From an uncultured Bacteroidales bacterium (GTDB lineage Bacteria > Bacteroidota > Bacteroidia > Bacteroidales > UBA3663), in NCBI GenBank assembly GCA_937899265.1, contig CALBPV010000035.1, positions 1 through 54,217 on the forward strand: 54,217 nt of DNA, in the 5' to 3' direction. Below the pieces are notes generated by a model. The model searched no databases, had not been told where the DNA came from, and saw only the letters and a list, made by a program, of their open reading frames with translations. The position numbers were made by a program, and so were the translations under genes. This document shows positions 1 to 7,629 of the stretch, in pieces. Every line of letters starts with the position of its first letter. The first letter of the stretch is position 1.

Positions 1-142
1 GGTCTAAGGCGCTCTACGGCCTAAAGGACGGTCTAAGGTCTAAGGTCTAAGGTCAGCCTCTCCCCAGCCCTCCCCTAAAGGGAAGGGAGAAGGGAAGCCG
101 ACGGAGCGGACTCCGAAGGTCTAAGGTCAAAGGTCAAAGGTT
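1..142 (-). repeat. Dispersed GC-rich element flanked by 7-bp repeats (copy 1)
   Basis: Three TAAGGTC heptamers lie at 34-54 and three AAAGGTC-type heptamers at 122-142. Between them is a GC-rich core (about 55-85) with CCCAGCCCTCCCCTAAAGGG. Read on the minus strand the order heptamers, CCCTTCCC-TTTAGG-GGAGGG core, heptamers, GACCGTCCTTTA matches the copies at 39767 and 40948. The 212 bases left of yraN hold no gene that I can see; this element fills most of them. Confidence 0.8.
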
Positions 143-212
143 CCCAATGGGTGCGCCTCCTTGGAGCATCTTTCTTTCATCCATAGATTTGCATTTCGCT
201 GATGGGGAGTTT

Positions 213-656
213 TCAATGTCTGGTAATCAGCGGAGGATAGAAGGCATCGGGAATGTGGTTGATGATGGGATAGCGGGAAAGCTCCTCGGGGGTAAGAGCG
301 TGGGGTTCTTTGGACTTGGTGTCGATGTACGGATGTAGGATGATGCCTATCACGTCGAAGCGCCACTCGAGGGTGGAGCGGGAGACGTGGATATAATGGT
401 TGGCAGCGGCTGCCAGTCGGGACATTTTCTTTCGGTCGATGGCATCAATGGGGTCTCCGAAGAAATCGTCGTCACGGGTTTTGACTTCGACAAAGACGAG
501 CTGGGAGGTGGAAGGGTCCTCACATACGATGTCGAGCTCAAAGTGTCCGTGGCGCCACTGACGTTCGAGAATGTGATAACCGTGCTGACGAAGATAACCT
601 ACGGCCAAGTCTTCACCGAAGTTGCCCTGTTGTTTGCTGAAACTGCCCATTGCCAT
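213..656 (-). CDS. UPF0102/YraN-family protein (endonuclease-like fold)
   Basis: The 147-residue product has the YraN family layout: N-terminal GNFGEDLAVGYLRQHGY, then HFELDIVCED and VFVEVKTR. Together these form the E...D...ExK core of the PD-(D/E)XK nuclease fold. Family members are small cytosolic proteins of unproven substrate. Two in-frame ATGs lie six bases apart (654-656 and 648-650); the outer one follows a purine-rich AAAAAGGA and was chosen. The C-terminal 30 residues run past the usual ~120-residue family core. The stop lies 70 bases from the repeat at the left edge. It is 20 bases downstream of cca on the same strand, so the two are probably co-transcribed. Confidence 0.85.
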   Translation of the reverse strand: MAMGSFSKQQGNFGEDLAVGYLRQHGYHILERQWRHGHFELDIVCEDPSTSQLVFVEVKTRDDDFFGDPIDAIDRKKMSRLAAAANHYIHVSRSTLEWRFDVIGIILHPYIDTKSKEPHALTPEELSRYPIINHIPDAFYPPLITRH

Positions 657-676
657 TCCTTTTTAAATATATACAC

Positions 677-2137
677 TTATTCGCCTGCAGGATTTTCTCC
701 CTCCGGGGCGGGCAAACCGAGCGAACGGTACTTCTCGTCCAGGAAGCGGAGCGCTGCCTCGCGGTCGTTGGGGATGATGCCGTCGAGAATGGCATCTTTG
801 AGCGAATCTTTGAGCATACCCACTTCGCGCGAAGGCGACAGACGGTAACGTTCCATGATTTCGATACCGTCAACAGGCGGTTGCCAGTTGCGGATGCGGT
901 CCTTCTCCTCTATCTCGACCATCTTCTGACGGACGAGTTTGAAGTTGTCGAGGAAACGGCGTACTTTCTCGGGATTCTTCGATGTGATGTCGGCCTCACA
1001 GAGTGTCATCAGTTCATCGATGTCGTCGCCGGCATCGAAGAGGAGACGACGTATGGCGGAGTCGGTGATACCCTCGTCGGCGAGACAGATGGGGCGCATG
1101 TGGAGCAGGACAAGTTTCTCGACAAACTTCTCTTCGGGGCCGAGGGGAAGTTTGAGCCTGCGGAAGATGGGCAACACCATGCGCGAGCCAATGTAGTCGT
1201 GGTTCCAGAATGTCCAGCCGTTCTTCTCGTCCCAGGCTTTGGCTTTGGCCTTGCCGAGGTCGTGCATGATGGCCGCCCAACGGAGCCAGAGATTCCGATT
1301 GCCGGTAGCCGCCACGTGGTCGAGCACGGTGATGGTGTGCCAAAAGTTGTCCTTGTGTCCCCGTCCGTCCTTGATTTCCACACCGGCGAGGGCCTGGAGT
1401 TCGGGGAAAATAATCTGGAGGAGGCCGCAGCGCTGAAGATAGGCCCATCCTATGGAGGGACGGGTGGAGAGCTGAATCTTGTTGAGTTCGTCTATGATGC
1501 GTTCGGCCGAGATGATGCGGATGCGTTCGCGATTGCGGGCAATGGCCTCGAAGGTCTCTGGGACTATCTCGAAGTCGAAACGGGTGGCAAAGCGGATGGC
1601 ACGCAACATACGCAAGGGGTCGTCGGAGAAGGTGATGTCCGGATCGAGAGGTGTACGCACGAGACCGTCACGAAGGTCGTCAATGCCATGGAAGGGGTCG
1701 AGGAGTTCGCCCCAACGGTCATGGTTGAGACAGAGGGCGAGGTCGTTGATGGTGAGGTCGCGACGACGCTGGTCGTCTTCCAAAGTGCCGTCCTCGACCA
1801 CAGGCTTGCGCGAGTCGTGGGAATAGGACTCCTTGCGAGCTCCGACAAACTCGATTTCGAGGCCGCCGTGTTTGACCTGTGCCGTACCGAAATTGCGGAA
1901 CACGGCGAGATGGGTTCCCCTGCGTCCGAGCCGACGGGCTACAGCCTGAGCCAGCTCTATGCCGGAGCCCACGGTCACCACATCGATATCCTTGGAAGGG
2001 CGTTCGAGGAAAAGGTCTCGCACCCATCCGCCAATGACATAACACTCGCGGTTGAGACGGTCTGCCTCCTCCCCTACAAGGCGAAGAATTGGAATGTCGA
2101 GCTTGCAAAGTAGCTCGTTTTTGGATAAAATATGCAT
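677..2137 (-). CDS. cca: CCA tRNA nucleotidyltransferase with HD domain
   Basis: The product (486 aa) adds or repairs the 3'-terminal CCA of tRNAs. The N-terminal class II nucleotidyltransferase head shows YVIGGWVRD, the metal-binding DIDVV and RRRDLTIND. The neck follows with DDPLRMLRAIRFA. A C-terminal HD phosphohydrolase domain carries HDLGKAKAK. The frame stays open to 2176, but the ATG at 2137 gives the normal family N-terminus about 30 residues before GGWVRD; the upstream extension looks like untranslated AT-rich DNA. yraN follows 20 bases downstream. No clear TATCTTTG box was found on this strand just upstream. Confidence 0.95.
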   Translation of the reverse strand: MHILSKNELLCKLDIPILRLVGEEADRLNRECYVIGGWVRDLFLERPSKDIDVVTVGSGIELAQAVARRLGRRGTHLAVFRNFGTAQVKHGGLEIEFVGARKESYSHDSRKPVVEDGTLEDDQRRRDLTINDLALCLNHDRWGELLDPFHGIDDLRDGLVRTPLDPDITFSDDPLRMLRAIRFATRFDFEIVPETFEAIARNRERIRIISAERIIDELNKIQLSTRPSIGWAYLQRCGLLQIIFPELQALAGVEIKDGRGHKDNFWHTITVLDHVAATGNRNLWLRWAAIMHDLGKAKAKAWDEKNGWTFWNHDYIGSRMVLPIFRRLKLPLGPEEKFVEKLVLLHMRPICLADEGITDSAIRRLLFDAGDDIDELMTLCEADITSKNPEKVRRFLDNFKLVRQKMVEIEEKDRIRNWQPPVDGIEIMERYRLSPSREVGMLKDSLKDAILDGIIPNDREAALRFLDEKYRSLGLPAPEGENPAGE

Positions 2138-2188
2138 CAATATTGAACTTTTTTGAATTGCAAGATGCAAAAACATGCGAAAAAGGCG

Positions 2189-2196
2189 TATCTTTG
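2189..2196 (+). promoter_or_regulatory. Putative -7 promoter box for a short plus-strand transcript
   Basis: TATCTTTG matches the Bacteroidetes primary sigma -7 consensus TAnnTTTG exactly and is followed by GC as in most such promoters. No good -33 TTTG lies at the usual ~20 bp spacing, so it may be weak. No plus-strand gene follows, only a strong hairpin 39 bp on. Confidence 0.55.
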
Positions 2197-2202
2197 CTGC
2201 GT

Positions 2203-2268
2203 GTTTTTCATGGTATAAGATTTAAGGTTAGTGGATCCAACTTGTCGCGAGACAAGTTGGATTTTTTT
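2203..2268 (+). ncRNA. Candidate small RNA (~66 nt), promoter plus terminator unit
   Basis: A TATCTTTG box at 2189 is followed within 40 bp by a perfect 12-bp hairpin and a T-run. The genes on both sides (cca and the PHP phosphatase) are on the other strand, so this unit is not their leader or tail. The region between holds no start codon with more than a two-codon frame. The boundaries are inferred: start about 7 nt after the box, end at the T-run. It could instead be a minor promoter followed by a roadblock terminator. Confidence 0.45.
2235..2268 (+). terminator. Intrinsic terminator, 12-bp stem with GCGA loop
   Basis: ATCCAACTTGTC pairs perfectly with GACAAGTTGGAT around a GCGA tetraloop (GNRA type), followed by seven T on the plus strand. 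On the minus strand the stem is followed by CCACTAACC rather than a T-run, so it acts in the plus direction. Confidence 0.85.
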
Positions 2269-2283
2269 GTTTCCTTCCCGCCC

Positions 2284-3045
2284 TCACAGCCTGTCATTTC
2301 CGCAACAACTGACAAGGTCCGGCCGTATGTCGGCATACTTGCCCGAGCGAAGGAACTGCTGCATCTGATGGAGCTGGATGTCGTTGTGGAGGTCGGAGCC
2401 GAGGTAATTGACGTAGCCCTGACGGAGCATCCAAAGAGCCGTCCTGCGAACAGCATCGCCATAGTAACCGGCAAAGGAGAGCAGATTGCACTGGAAGTCG
2501 AGACCGCGCCGCTTGAGCTCTTTGTATTGGTCGTGGCCGTCGATGGCCCAATAGGGATAACGTTCGGGATGGGCCAATATGGGATGGTAACCGGCGGCCC
2601 TTACGCGGTCGATAAGGTCCCCGACGGGTTCTGAGGGTTCTTGCCAAGGGCATTCCACCAGGAGGTGATTGCCCAAGAAAGGACGCAACGGCGAAGAACA
2701 GTCTTCATAGCGCGAGGCGGCAAGCATTTGGCGGAAGGTGCTGTCGATGCGATATTCGAAGGAATAACCCTCACAGACCACGGGCGTGGCCTGAGCCCGG
2801 AGACGCGAGGTGAGTTTATCGTAGAGAGGCTGAATGTCGGAGGGCTCGTTCATATAATTGGGATAGGCATGATGGGGCGTGAAGACCACACGACGAAGCC
2901 CCAGCTCATGGAGGGATTGGAGATAGTCCAGCGACATGGACATGAGTGCCGAGCCGTCATCAACCCCGGGGATGATGTGGCAGTGGATGTCCCGCTCGTA
3001 AGGCAGCGGGAGCAACTCATGTTTTCTGAAGAGGAAATCGAACAT
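2284..3045 (-). CDS. PHP-family protein-tyrosine phosphatase (CpsB/YwqE type)
   Basis: The 253-residue product belongs to the polymerase-and-histidinol-phosphatase family used to dephosphorylate the tyrosine autokinases that control capsule export. Metal ligands are seen in the N-terminal DIHCHIIPGVDDGS, in FTPHHAYPN, in HPILAHPERY and in LGSDLHN. The frame is open to 3303, but a TATCTTTG box on this strand at 3133-3126 places transcription start near 3120. The ATG at 3045 is therefore the likely start. The extra upstream residues are Phe-rich and unlike the family. It stands alone, 33 kb from the polysaccharide locus it may serve. Confidence 0.85.
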   Translation of the reverse strand: MFDFLFRKHELLPLPYERDIHCHIIPGVDDGSALMSMSLDYLQSLHELGLRRVVFTPHHAYPNYMNEPSDIQPLYDKLTSRLRAQATPVVCEGYSFEYRIDSTFRQMLAASRYEDCSSPLRPFLGNHLLVECPWQEPSEPVGDLIDRVRAAGYHPILAHPERYPYWAIDGHDQYKELKRRGLDFQCNLLSFAGYYGDAVRRTALWMLRQGYVNYLGSDLHNDIQLHQMQQFLRSGKYADIRPDLVSCCGNDRL

Positions 3046-3125
3046 GACAAACAGTTGTACGAATTGATTTTCGAAATTAAAAAAGATATCTGCCGAAACA
3101 GAAAAAACTCCTTCAAGAAGCATTG

Positions 3126-3133
3126 CAAAGATA
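3126..3133 (-). promoter_or_regulatory. -7 promoter box for the PHP phosphatase
   Basis: TATCTTTG on the minus strand, followed by CAATGC. It predicts a leader of about 75 nt before the ATG at 3045 and argues against the longer upstream frame. Confidence 0.65.
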
Positions 3134-3270
3134 GCGAATAAATGGAAAAAAGCGTACAGAAAATGCAAAAAAAAGCACTCAAAAGGCATAAAAATGACAG
3201 AAAATGACGAAATTGTAACGGGAAAAGACAAAAAAAATGAATTTTGTTTCTTCCTTTGAATAAAAATGCT

Positions 3271-3278
3271 TATCTTTG
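3271..3278 (+). promoter_or_regulatory. -7 promoter box for the mutarotase-symporter operon
   Basis: TATCTTTG followed by CAAAG, 38 bp before the ATG at 3316. It fits the consensus -7 element; a TTTG further upstream is 24 bp away, slightly wide. Confidence 0.65.
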
Positions 3279-3315
3279 CAAAGTCTTTTTTGACTTTACA
3301 CAATTGTATAACTAT

Positions 3316-4512
3316 ATGATGAGACTAAGAATCATTGCAATGGGAGCCACCGCAGTGGCTACGGCCATGCTGCTGGGCAGCTGTGGCGGCAAAAAAGCAC
3401 AGCCTGAAGCAGAAGCACAGGCTCCAGTGTTAACATTGTCGGGTCTGAATGTTGCGAATTTCGCAGACACCATAGACGGCAAACCGACAGCGCTCTACAC
3501 CCTCACGAACGCGGGAGGTGCAGAGGTGTGCATCACCAACTTGGGCGGACGCATCGTGTCGGTGTGGATGCCCGACAGGAACGGCGAGTTCAGAGATGTC
3601 GTATTGGGCTTCGACAACGTGAAGGCTTACGCCAACCGTGACGGAAAGACCCCCTCGGACTTCGGTGCAGCCATCGGCCGCTATGCCAACCGCATCGGCG
3701 GTGGCAAGTTCACCCTCGACGGCACAGAGTATGTACTCCCCCAGAACAACTACGGTCACTGCCTGCACGGCGGTCCCACAGGATGGCAGTATCAAGTCTA
3801 TACGGCCACACAGACAGCCCCCAACTCGGTCACGATGGAAATCGTATCGCCCGACGGCGACAACAACTTCCCCGGCGAAGTGAAGGCCAAGGTGGTCTAT
3901 ACGCTGACCGAACAGAATGCCATCGACATTCAGTACAGCGCCGTGAGCGACAAGCCCACGGTCATCAACATGACCAACCACAGCTACTTCAACCTGAGCG
4001 GCGATCCCACGCAGACCATTCTCGACGACTCGCTCTATCTCAACTCGACCTCGACGACCCCCATCGACGAGACCTTCATGACCACAGGCGAGATAGCAGC
4101 CATCAAGCCCGGCACGCCCTTCGACTTCACAACCCCCAAGACCGTGGGCAAGGACATCGAGGCCGATGACCAGCAGGTGAAGTACGGATTGGGCTTCGAC
4201 CACAACTGGGTGCTCGACACCAAGGGCGACATCAATCAGGCCGCAGCTGTGCTTAGCTCGCCCCGCTCGGGCATCACGCTGGCCGTCTTCACCACAGAGC
4301 CCGGTGTGCAGGTATATGCCGGCAACTTCCTCGACGGCACCGCCGTGGGCAAGAAGGGCATCAAATATGAAAAACGCACAGGCATCTGTCTCGAAACACA
4401 GAAATACCCCGACACCCCCAACAAAGAGGGCAAGGCCGGATGGGTGAGCTGTGTGCTGAGACCCGGAGAAACCTATACAAGCCACACAATTTTCCAGTTC
4501 GGAACTTTCTGA
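3316..4512 (+). CDS. galM: Aldose 1-epimerase (galactose mutarotase), lipoprotein
   Basis: This enzyme interconverts alpha and beta anomers of aldohexoses. The 398-residue product has the GalM residues: His151 in HCLHGG, His222 in TNHSYFNLSG and the base Glu360 in CLETQKYPD. The N-terminus has a signal peptide ending in LLGSC, a lipobox, so the protein is probably anchored in the periplasm or outer membrane. That would condition sugars before uptake. The ATG at 3316 follows the promoter at 3271; a second ATG follows directly at 3319. A sodium/sugar symporter starts 32 bp downstream, so the pair probably forms a hexose uptake operon. The sugar itself cannot be told from sequence. Confidence 0.93.
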   Translation: MMRLRIIAMGATAVATAMLLGSCGGKKAQPEAEAQAPVLTLSGLNVANFADTIDGKPTALYTLTNAGGAEVCITNLGGRIVSVWMPDRNGEFRDVVLGFDNVKAYANRDGKTPSDFGAAIGRYANRIGGGKFTLDGTEYVLPQNNYGHCLHGGPTGWQYQVYTATQTAPNSVTMEIVSPDGDNNFPGEVKAKVVYTLTEQNAIDIQYSAVSDKPTVINMTNHSYFNLSGDPTQTILDDSLYLNSTSTTPIDETFMTTGEIAAIKPGTPFDFTTPKTVGKDIEADDQQVKYGLGFDHNWVLDTKGDINQAAAVLSSPRSGITLAVFTTEPGVQVYAGNFLDGTAVGKKGIKYEKRTGICLETQKYPDTPNKEGKAGWVSCVLRPGETYTSHTIFQFGTF

Positions 4513-4544
4513 AAGAACAACAAACTATTAATAAATAACGATTC

Positions 4545-6512
4545 ATGGAAATTATTGAAGCACTTAAAAACAATGGTTTTGAGACAGCGGATTATTTGGT
4601 CTTCGGTCTCTACATTGTAATCCTCGTCGGCATGGGCTTGTTCCTGTCGCGTAGCAAGAAGGGCGAAGAGAAAAACTCGACGGACTACTTCCTGGCCGGC
4701 AACACGCTGACCTGGTGGGCCGTGGGTGCCTCACTCATCGCAGCCAACATTTCTGCCGAGCAGTTTATCGGCATGTCCGGCTCAGCCTTCAAATCGGGTA
4801 TCGCAATGGCCGCTTATGAGCTGATGGCAGCTGCCACCCTGCTCGTAGTCGCCAAGTTCCTCCTCCCCGTGATGATTGAAAAGAAAATCTTCACCATTCC
4901 CCAGTTCCTGAGAGAACGCTACAATTGGGGTGTGGGTCTGGCCTTCTCGATTTTCTGGCTGTTCCTCTACGTTTTCATCAACCTGACATCGGTAGCCTGG
5001 TTGGGCGCCCTTGCCATCAAACAGATTCTGGGTCTCCCCTACACTCCCGGTGTTTTCCTGGGTATGAATGTGGACATGACGCTGCTGGTCATCATCCTCT
5101 GCCTCTTCCTCATTGCCGGTATTTATTCGATTTACGGCGGTTTGGCTTCAGTGGCATGGACGGACGTTATGCAGGTGACTTTCCTCGTAGGCGGCGGTTT
5201 GATTACGGCTTACGCTGCGCTTGACGTTATCGCAAGTGAAATCGGAGCCCCCAATGCGCTGGCTGCTTTGGGCGAAATCATGGGTGAGCTGGATGCCATT
5301 CCGGGCGACAAACATTTCCACCTGATTGTGACGAGAAACGAAGCACTCTATCCCGTCATCAACGGCGTACAGAACGGTCTGGGCGAAGTATTGCAGCCCT
5401 CCGACCCCTATTTCGACATTCCCGGCATCGTGGTTATCGTAGGTGCACTCTGGCTGACAAACCTCGGCTATTGGGGCTTCAACCAGTACATCATCCAGAA
5501 AGGTTTGGCTGCCAAGAGTCTGGCCGAAGCCAAGAAGGGTATGATTTTTGCCGCCTTCCTGAAGATTATGATTCCCTTCATTGTCTGCATTCCGGGCGTA
5601 TGCGCGTTCTATATTATGACACAGCGTCCTGACCTCTATGCTACCCTTGCAGGCAGCATCGAACGTTCGGACGACGCTTATCCCTTCCTAATCCGCAACT
5701 TCACTCCCATCGTTGTGAAGGGTCTCTCGTTTGCCGCTTTGGCTGCTGCCGTTATCTCGTCGCTGGCTTCGATGTTCAACTCGACTTCGACCATCTTCAC
5801 GATGGATATCTACAAGCAGTTCATGAACAAGAACGCCTCGGAGAAGAAACTCGTGAACGTGGGTCGTCTGACTTCTGTCTGCGCTCTCGTGCTGGCTCTC
5901 CTGGCCGTTTATCCCATCATGGGCGGTGCTGACCAAGCCTTCCAGATTATTCAGGAATATTCGGGCTTCGTTTATCCCGGCGTGGTGGTCATCTTCGGTT
6001 TCGGCCTCCTTTGGAAGCGTGCTTCGGGCACAGCTGCCGTTGTGGCAGCCATCGGCACGTTCGTATTCTCGATTCTCTTCAAGTTCATGATGCCCGAGGT
6101 TCCCTTCCTGCTCCGCATGGGTTATGTGTTCCTCTGCCTCGTAGTAGTGTTCTTCGGCATCTCGTTCGCTTCGAAGAAAACCGTTCCTGCCGACAAGCTC
6201 GACGAGAAGACCATCAAGCAGCAGTTGCTGTGGAGCAACATCCTCGGCGTTTCGGCTGTGATATGCCTGATTGTAGGCGTCGTCTCGATGTTCAACCACG
6301 ACCTCGTGAACTATGGTTTCGAAGCCATCTTCTTCCTGGCTCTGATGTTCTGCGTGTTGGCCATTTACTTGCGTTCGAACGCTGTGGATAAGGTGAAAGA
6401 TCCCAACGCCGTGGACATCGACCTCGACCTGTTCCACACCGACAAGACCTTCAATTTCGGTGCCGTTGCTGTCATAGTAATCCTTGCGATACTCTATTAC
6501 GCTCTCTGGTAA
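4545..6512 (+). CDS. Sodium/sugar symporter, SSS (SLC5/SGLT) family
   Basis: A 655-residue inner-membrane protein with about 14 predicted hydrophobic segments. It begins with an extracytoplasmic N-terminus and the TDYFLAGNTLTWWAVGASL and ISAEQFIGMSGSAF segments typical of vSGLT-like transporters. The central YSIYGGLASVAWTDVMQ and GYWGFNQYIIQKGLAAKS also fit the sodium/glucose branch rather than the proline or pantothenate branches. It follows the mutarotase lipoprotein by 32 bp. A strong terminator begins 26 bp after its stop, so the operon ends here. Substrate is inferred to be glucose, galactose or a similar monosaccharide. Confidence 0.9.
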   Translation: MEIIEALKNNGFETADYLVFGLYIVILVGMGLFLSRSKKGEEKNSTDYFLAGNTLTWWAVGASLIAANISAEQFIGMSGSAFKSGIAMAAYELMAAATLLVVAKFLLPVMIEKKIFTIPQFLRERYNWGVGLAFSIFWLFLYVFINLTSVAWLGALAIKQILGLPYTPGVFLGMNVDMTLLVIILCLFLIAGIYSIYGGLASVAWTDVMQVTFLVGGGLITAYAALDVIASEIGAPNALAALGEIMGELDAIPGDKHFHLIVTRNEALYPVINGVQNGLGEVLQPSDPYFDIPGIVVIVGALWLTNLGYWGFNQYIIQKGLAAKSLAEAKKGMIFAAFLKIMIPFIVCIPGVCAFYIMTQRPDLYATLAGSIERSDDAYPFLIRNFTPIVVKGLSFAALAAAVISSLASMFNSTSTIFTMDIYKQFMNKNASEKKLVNVGRLTSVCALVLALLAVYPIMGGADQAFQIIQEYSGFVYPGVVVIFGFGLLWKRASGTAAVVAAIGTFVFSILFKFMMPEVPFLLRMGYVFLCLVVVFFGISFASKKTVPADKLDEKTIKQQLLWSNILGVSAVICLIVGVVSMFNHDLVNYGFEAIFFLALMFCVLAIYLRSNAVDKVKDPNAVDIDLDLFHTDKTFNFGAVAVIVILAILYYALW

Positions 6513-6537
6513 TCGGGACGTTCGTCGAAAAAAATGT

Positions 6538-6575
6538 GTCATTCATCGGAATTTTTCGGTGAATGACTTTTTTTT
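6538..6575 (+). terminator. Intrinsic terminator of the mutarotase-symporter operon
   Basis: GTCATTCATCG pairs with CGGTGAATGAC (11 bp, one G-U) around an 8-nt loop and is followed by eight T. Confidence 0.9.
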
Positions 6576-6578
6576 GCC

Positions 6579-6586
6579 TATCTTTG
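6579..6586 (+). promoter_or_regulatory. Putative -7 promoter box directly after a terminator
   Basis: TATCTTTG followed by CAGC begins four bases after the T-run of the preceding terminator. The next plus-strand gene is hemW at 9198, and another terminator lies about 50 bp on, so the box would drive only a short RNA. Confidence 0.55.
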
Positions 6587-6592
6587 CAGCAG

Positions 6593-6673
6593 AAAATCGG
6601 GATGATTTTAATTTGTTACTAAATATAAAGGGTAAGAGCCGCAACCTCACGACGAGGATTGCGGCTCTTTTTT
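6593..6673 (+). ncRNA. Candidate small RNA (~80 nt), promoter plus terminator unit
   Basis: A consensus TATCTTTG box at 6579 is followed by about 45 bases of AT-rich sequence and then a second GC-rich terminator at 6634-6673. The neighbouring folD is on the other strand. The only frame inside is a six-codon ATG frame starting near 6603, too short to call. The arrangement repeats that at 2189-2268. Ends are inferred. Confidence 0.45.
6634..6673 (+). terminator. Intrinsic terminator with long GC-rich stem
   Basis: AAGAGCCGCAA pairs with TTGCGGCTCTT. The inner CCTC/GAGG pairs too, with one bulged base, and a six-T run follows on the plus strand. On the minus strand the stem is followed by ACCC, so it does not look like folD's own terminator, though some bidirectional use is possible. 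Confidence 0.85.
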
Positions 6674-6733
6674 GTTTCTTGCTCTGTGTCGGTATCCAAT
6701 GCCCTTCCCAACAGGAAAGAGAACAAACAGAGG

Positions 6734-7621
6734 TCAGGCTTGCCGATGATTCTTGTAGGCCAGGAGCGTGTTCTTCATGAGCGAACAAATCGTCATGGGC
6801 CCCACACCGCCGGGAACGGGCGTGATGTAAGAACACTGGGGGGCCACTTCGTCGAAGTTAACGTCGCCCTTGAGACGGAAACCGCTCTTACGGGTGGCAT
6901 CGGGCACACGGGTGGTTCCTACATCGATGACAACGGCTCCCGGTTTCACCATATCGGACGTAACGAACCAGGGCGAACCGATGGCGGCTATCAGAATGTC
7001 TGCCTGAAGCAGTATCTCCTTGAGATTGGCTGTGCGGGAATGACACACCGTGACGGTGGCATCGCCGGGATAAGCCTTGCGAAGCATCAGTTGGGCGACA
7101 GGTTTGCCCACGATATTGCTTCGACCGAGAACGACACAATGTTTGCCGGAGGTCTCAATGCGGTAACGCTCCAGAAGATCAATGATACCCATGGGCGTAG
7201 CCGACACGAAGCAGGGCAGACCGATGGACATGCGTCCCACGTTGACCGGATGGAAGCCGTCCACATCCTTTCGGTAGTCGATGGCTTCGATGACTTTCTG
7301 TTCGTCGATATGACGGGGCAACGGCAACTGTACGATGAAACCGTCCACCTCGGGGTCGTCGTTGAGACGGGCTACCTCGGCCAGAAGTTCGGCTTCGGTG
7401 ACAGTGTCCTCAAAACGGATGAGTGAACTCCTGAATCCACATTCGGCACAGGCCTTGACCTTATTGGCAACGTAGGTCTCACTGCCTCCGTCATGACCGA
7501 CCAAAATGGCAGCCAGATGAGGAGGGCGCTGACCCTGAGCGACGATTTGAGCCACTTCCTGTGCGATTTCCTGTTTGATGGCGGCAGCCGTTGCCTTGCC
7601 ATCTATAATCTGATATTCCAT
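6734..7621 (-). CDS. folD: Bifunctional methylenetetrahydrofolate dehydrogenase/cyclohydrolase
   Basis: FolD carries out two steps of cytosolic one-carbon metabolism: NADP-linked oxidation of 5,10-methylene-THF and hydrolysis of the methenyl product to 10-formyl-THF. The 295-residue product is of normal length. The catalytic segment shows SETYVANKVKAC with the Tyr and Lys, followed by GFIVQLPLPRH, DVDGFHPVN and the nucleotide-binding VVLGRSNIVGKPVA. The C-terminal TPVPGGVGPMT signature is intact. It starts 8 bp after ffh on the same strand, so both are probably read from the ffh promoter. Confidence 0.97.
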   Translation of the reverse strand: MEYQIIDGKATAAAIKQEIAQEVAQIVAQGQRPPHLAAILVGHDGGSETYVANKVKACAECGFRSSLIRFEDTVTEAELLAEVARLNDDPEVDGFIVQLPLPRHIDEQKVIEAIDYRKDVDGFHPVNVGRMSIGLPCFVSATPMGIIDLLERYRIETSGKHCVVLGRSNIVGKPVAQLMLRKAYPGDATVTVCHSRTANLKEILLQADILIAAIGSPWFVTSDMVKPGAVVIDVGTTRVPDATRKSGFRLKGDVNFDEVAPQCSYITPVPGGVGPMTICSLMKNTLLAYKNHRQA

Positions 7622-7629
7622 AGGATGAT

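Noticed and set aside
650..2113. Long plus-strand open frame opposite cca
   Set aside because: It mirrors the clear CCA-transferase gene and shows no protein family features; GC-rich third positions of cca keep it open.
3046..3303. N-terminal extension of the PHP phosphatase with hydrophobic segments
   Set aside because: The promoter box at 3133-3126 lies within it and the residues are Phe-rich, as expected of translated AT-rich leader DNA.
3430..4485. Long minus-strand open frame opposite the mutarotase gene
   Set aside because: The plus-strand product has all catalytic residues of GalM and a promoter; the antisense frame is a shadow.
5688..6542. Minus-strand open frame opposite the symporter gene
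   Set aside because: Low-complexity, His/Glu-rich translation typical of antisense to a membrane protein; no start region.
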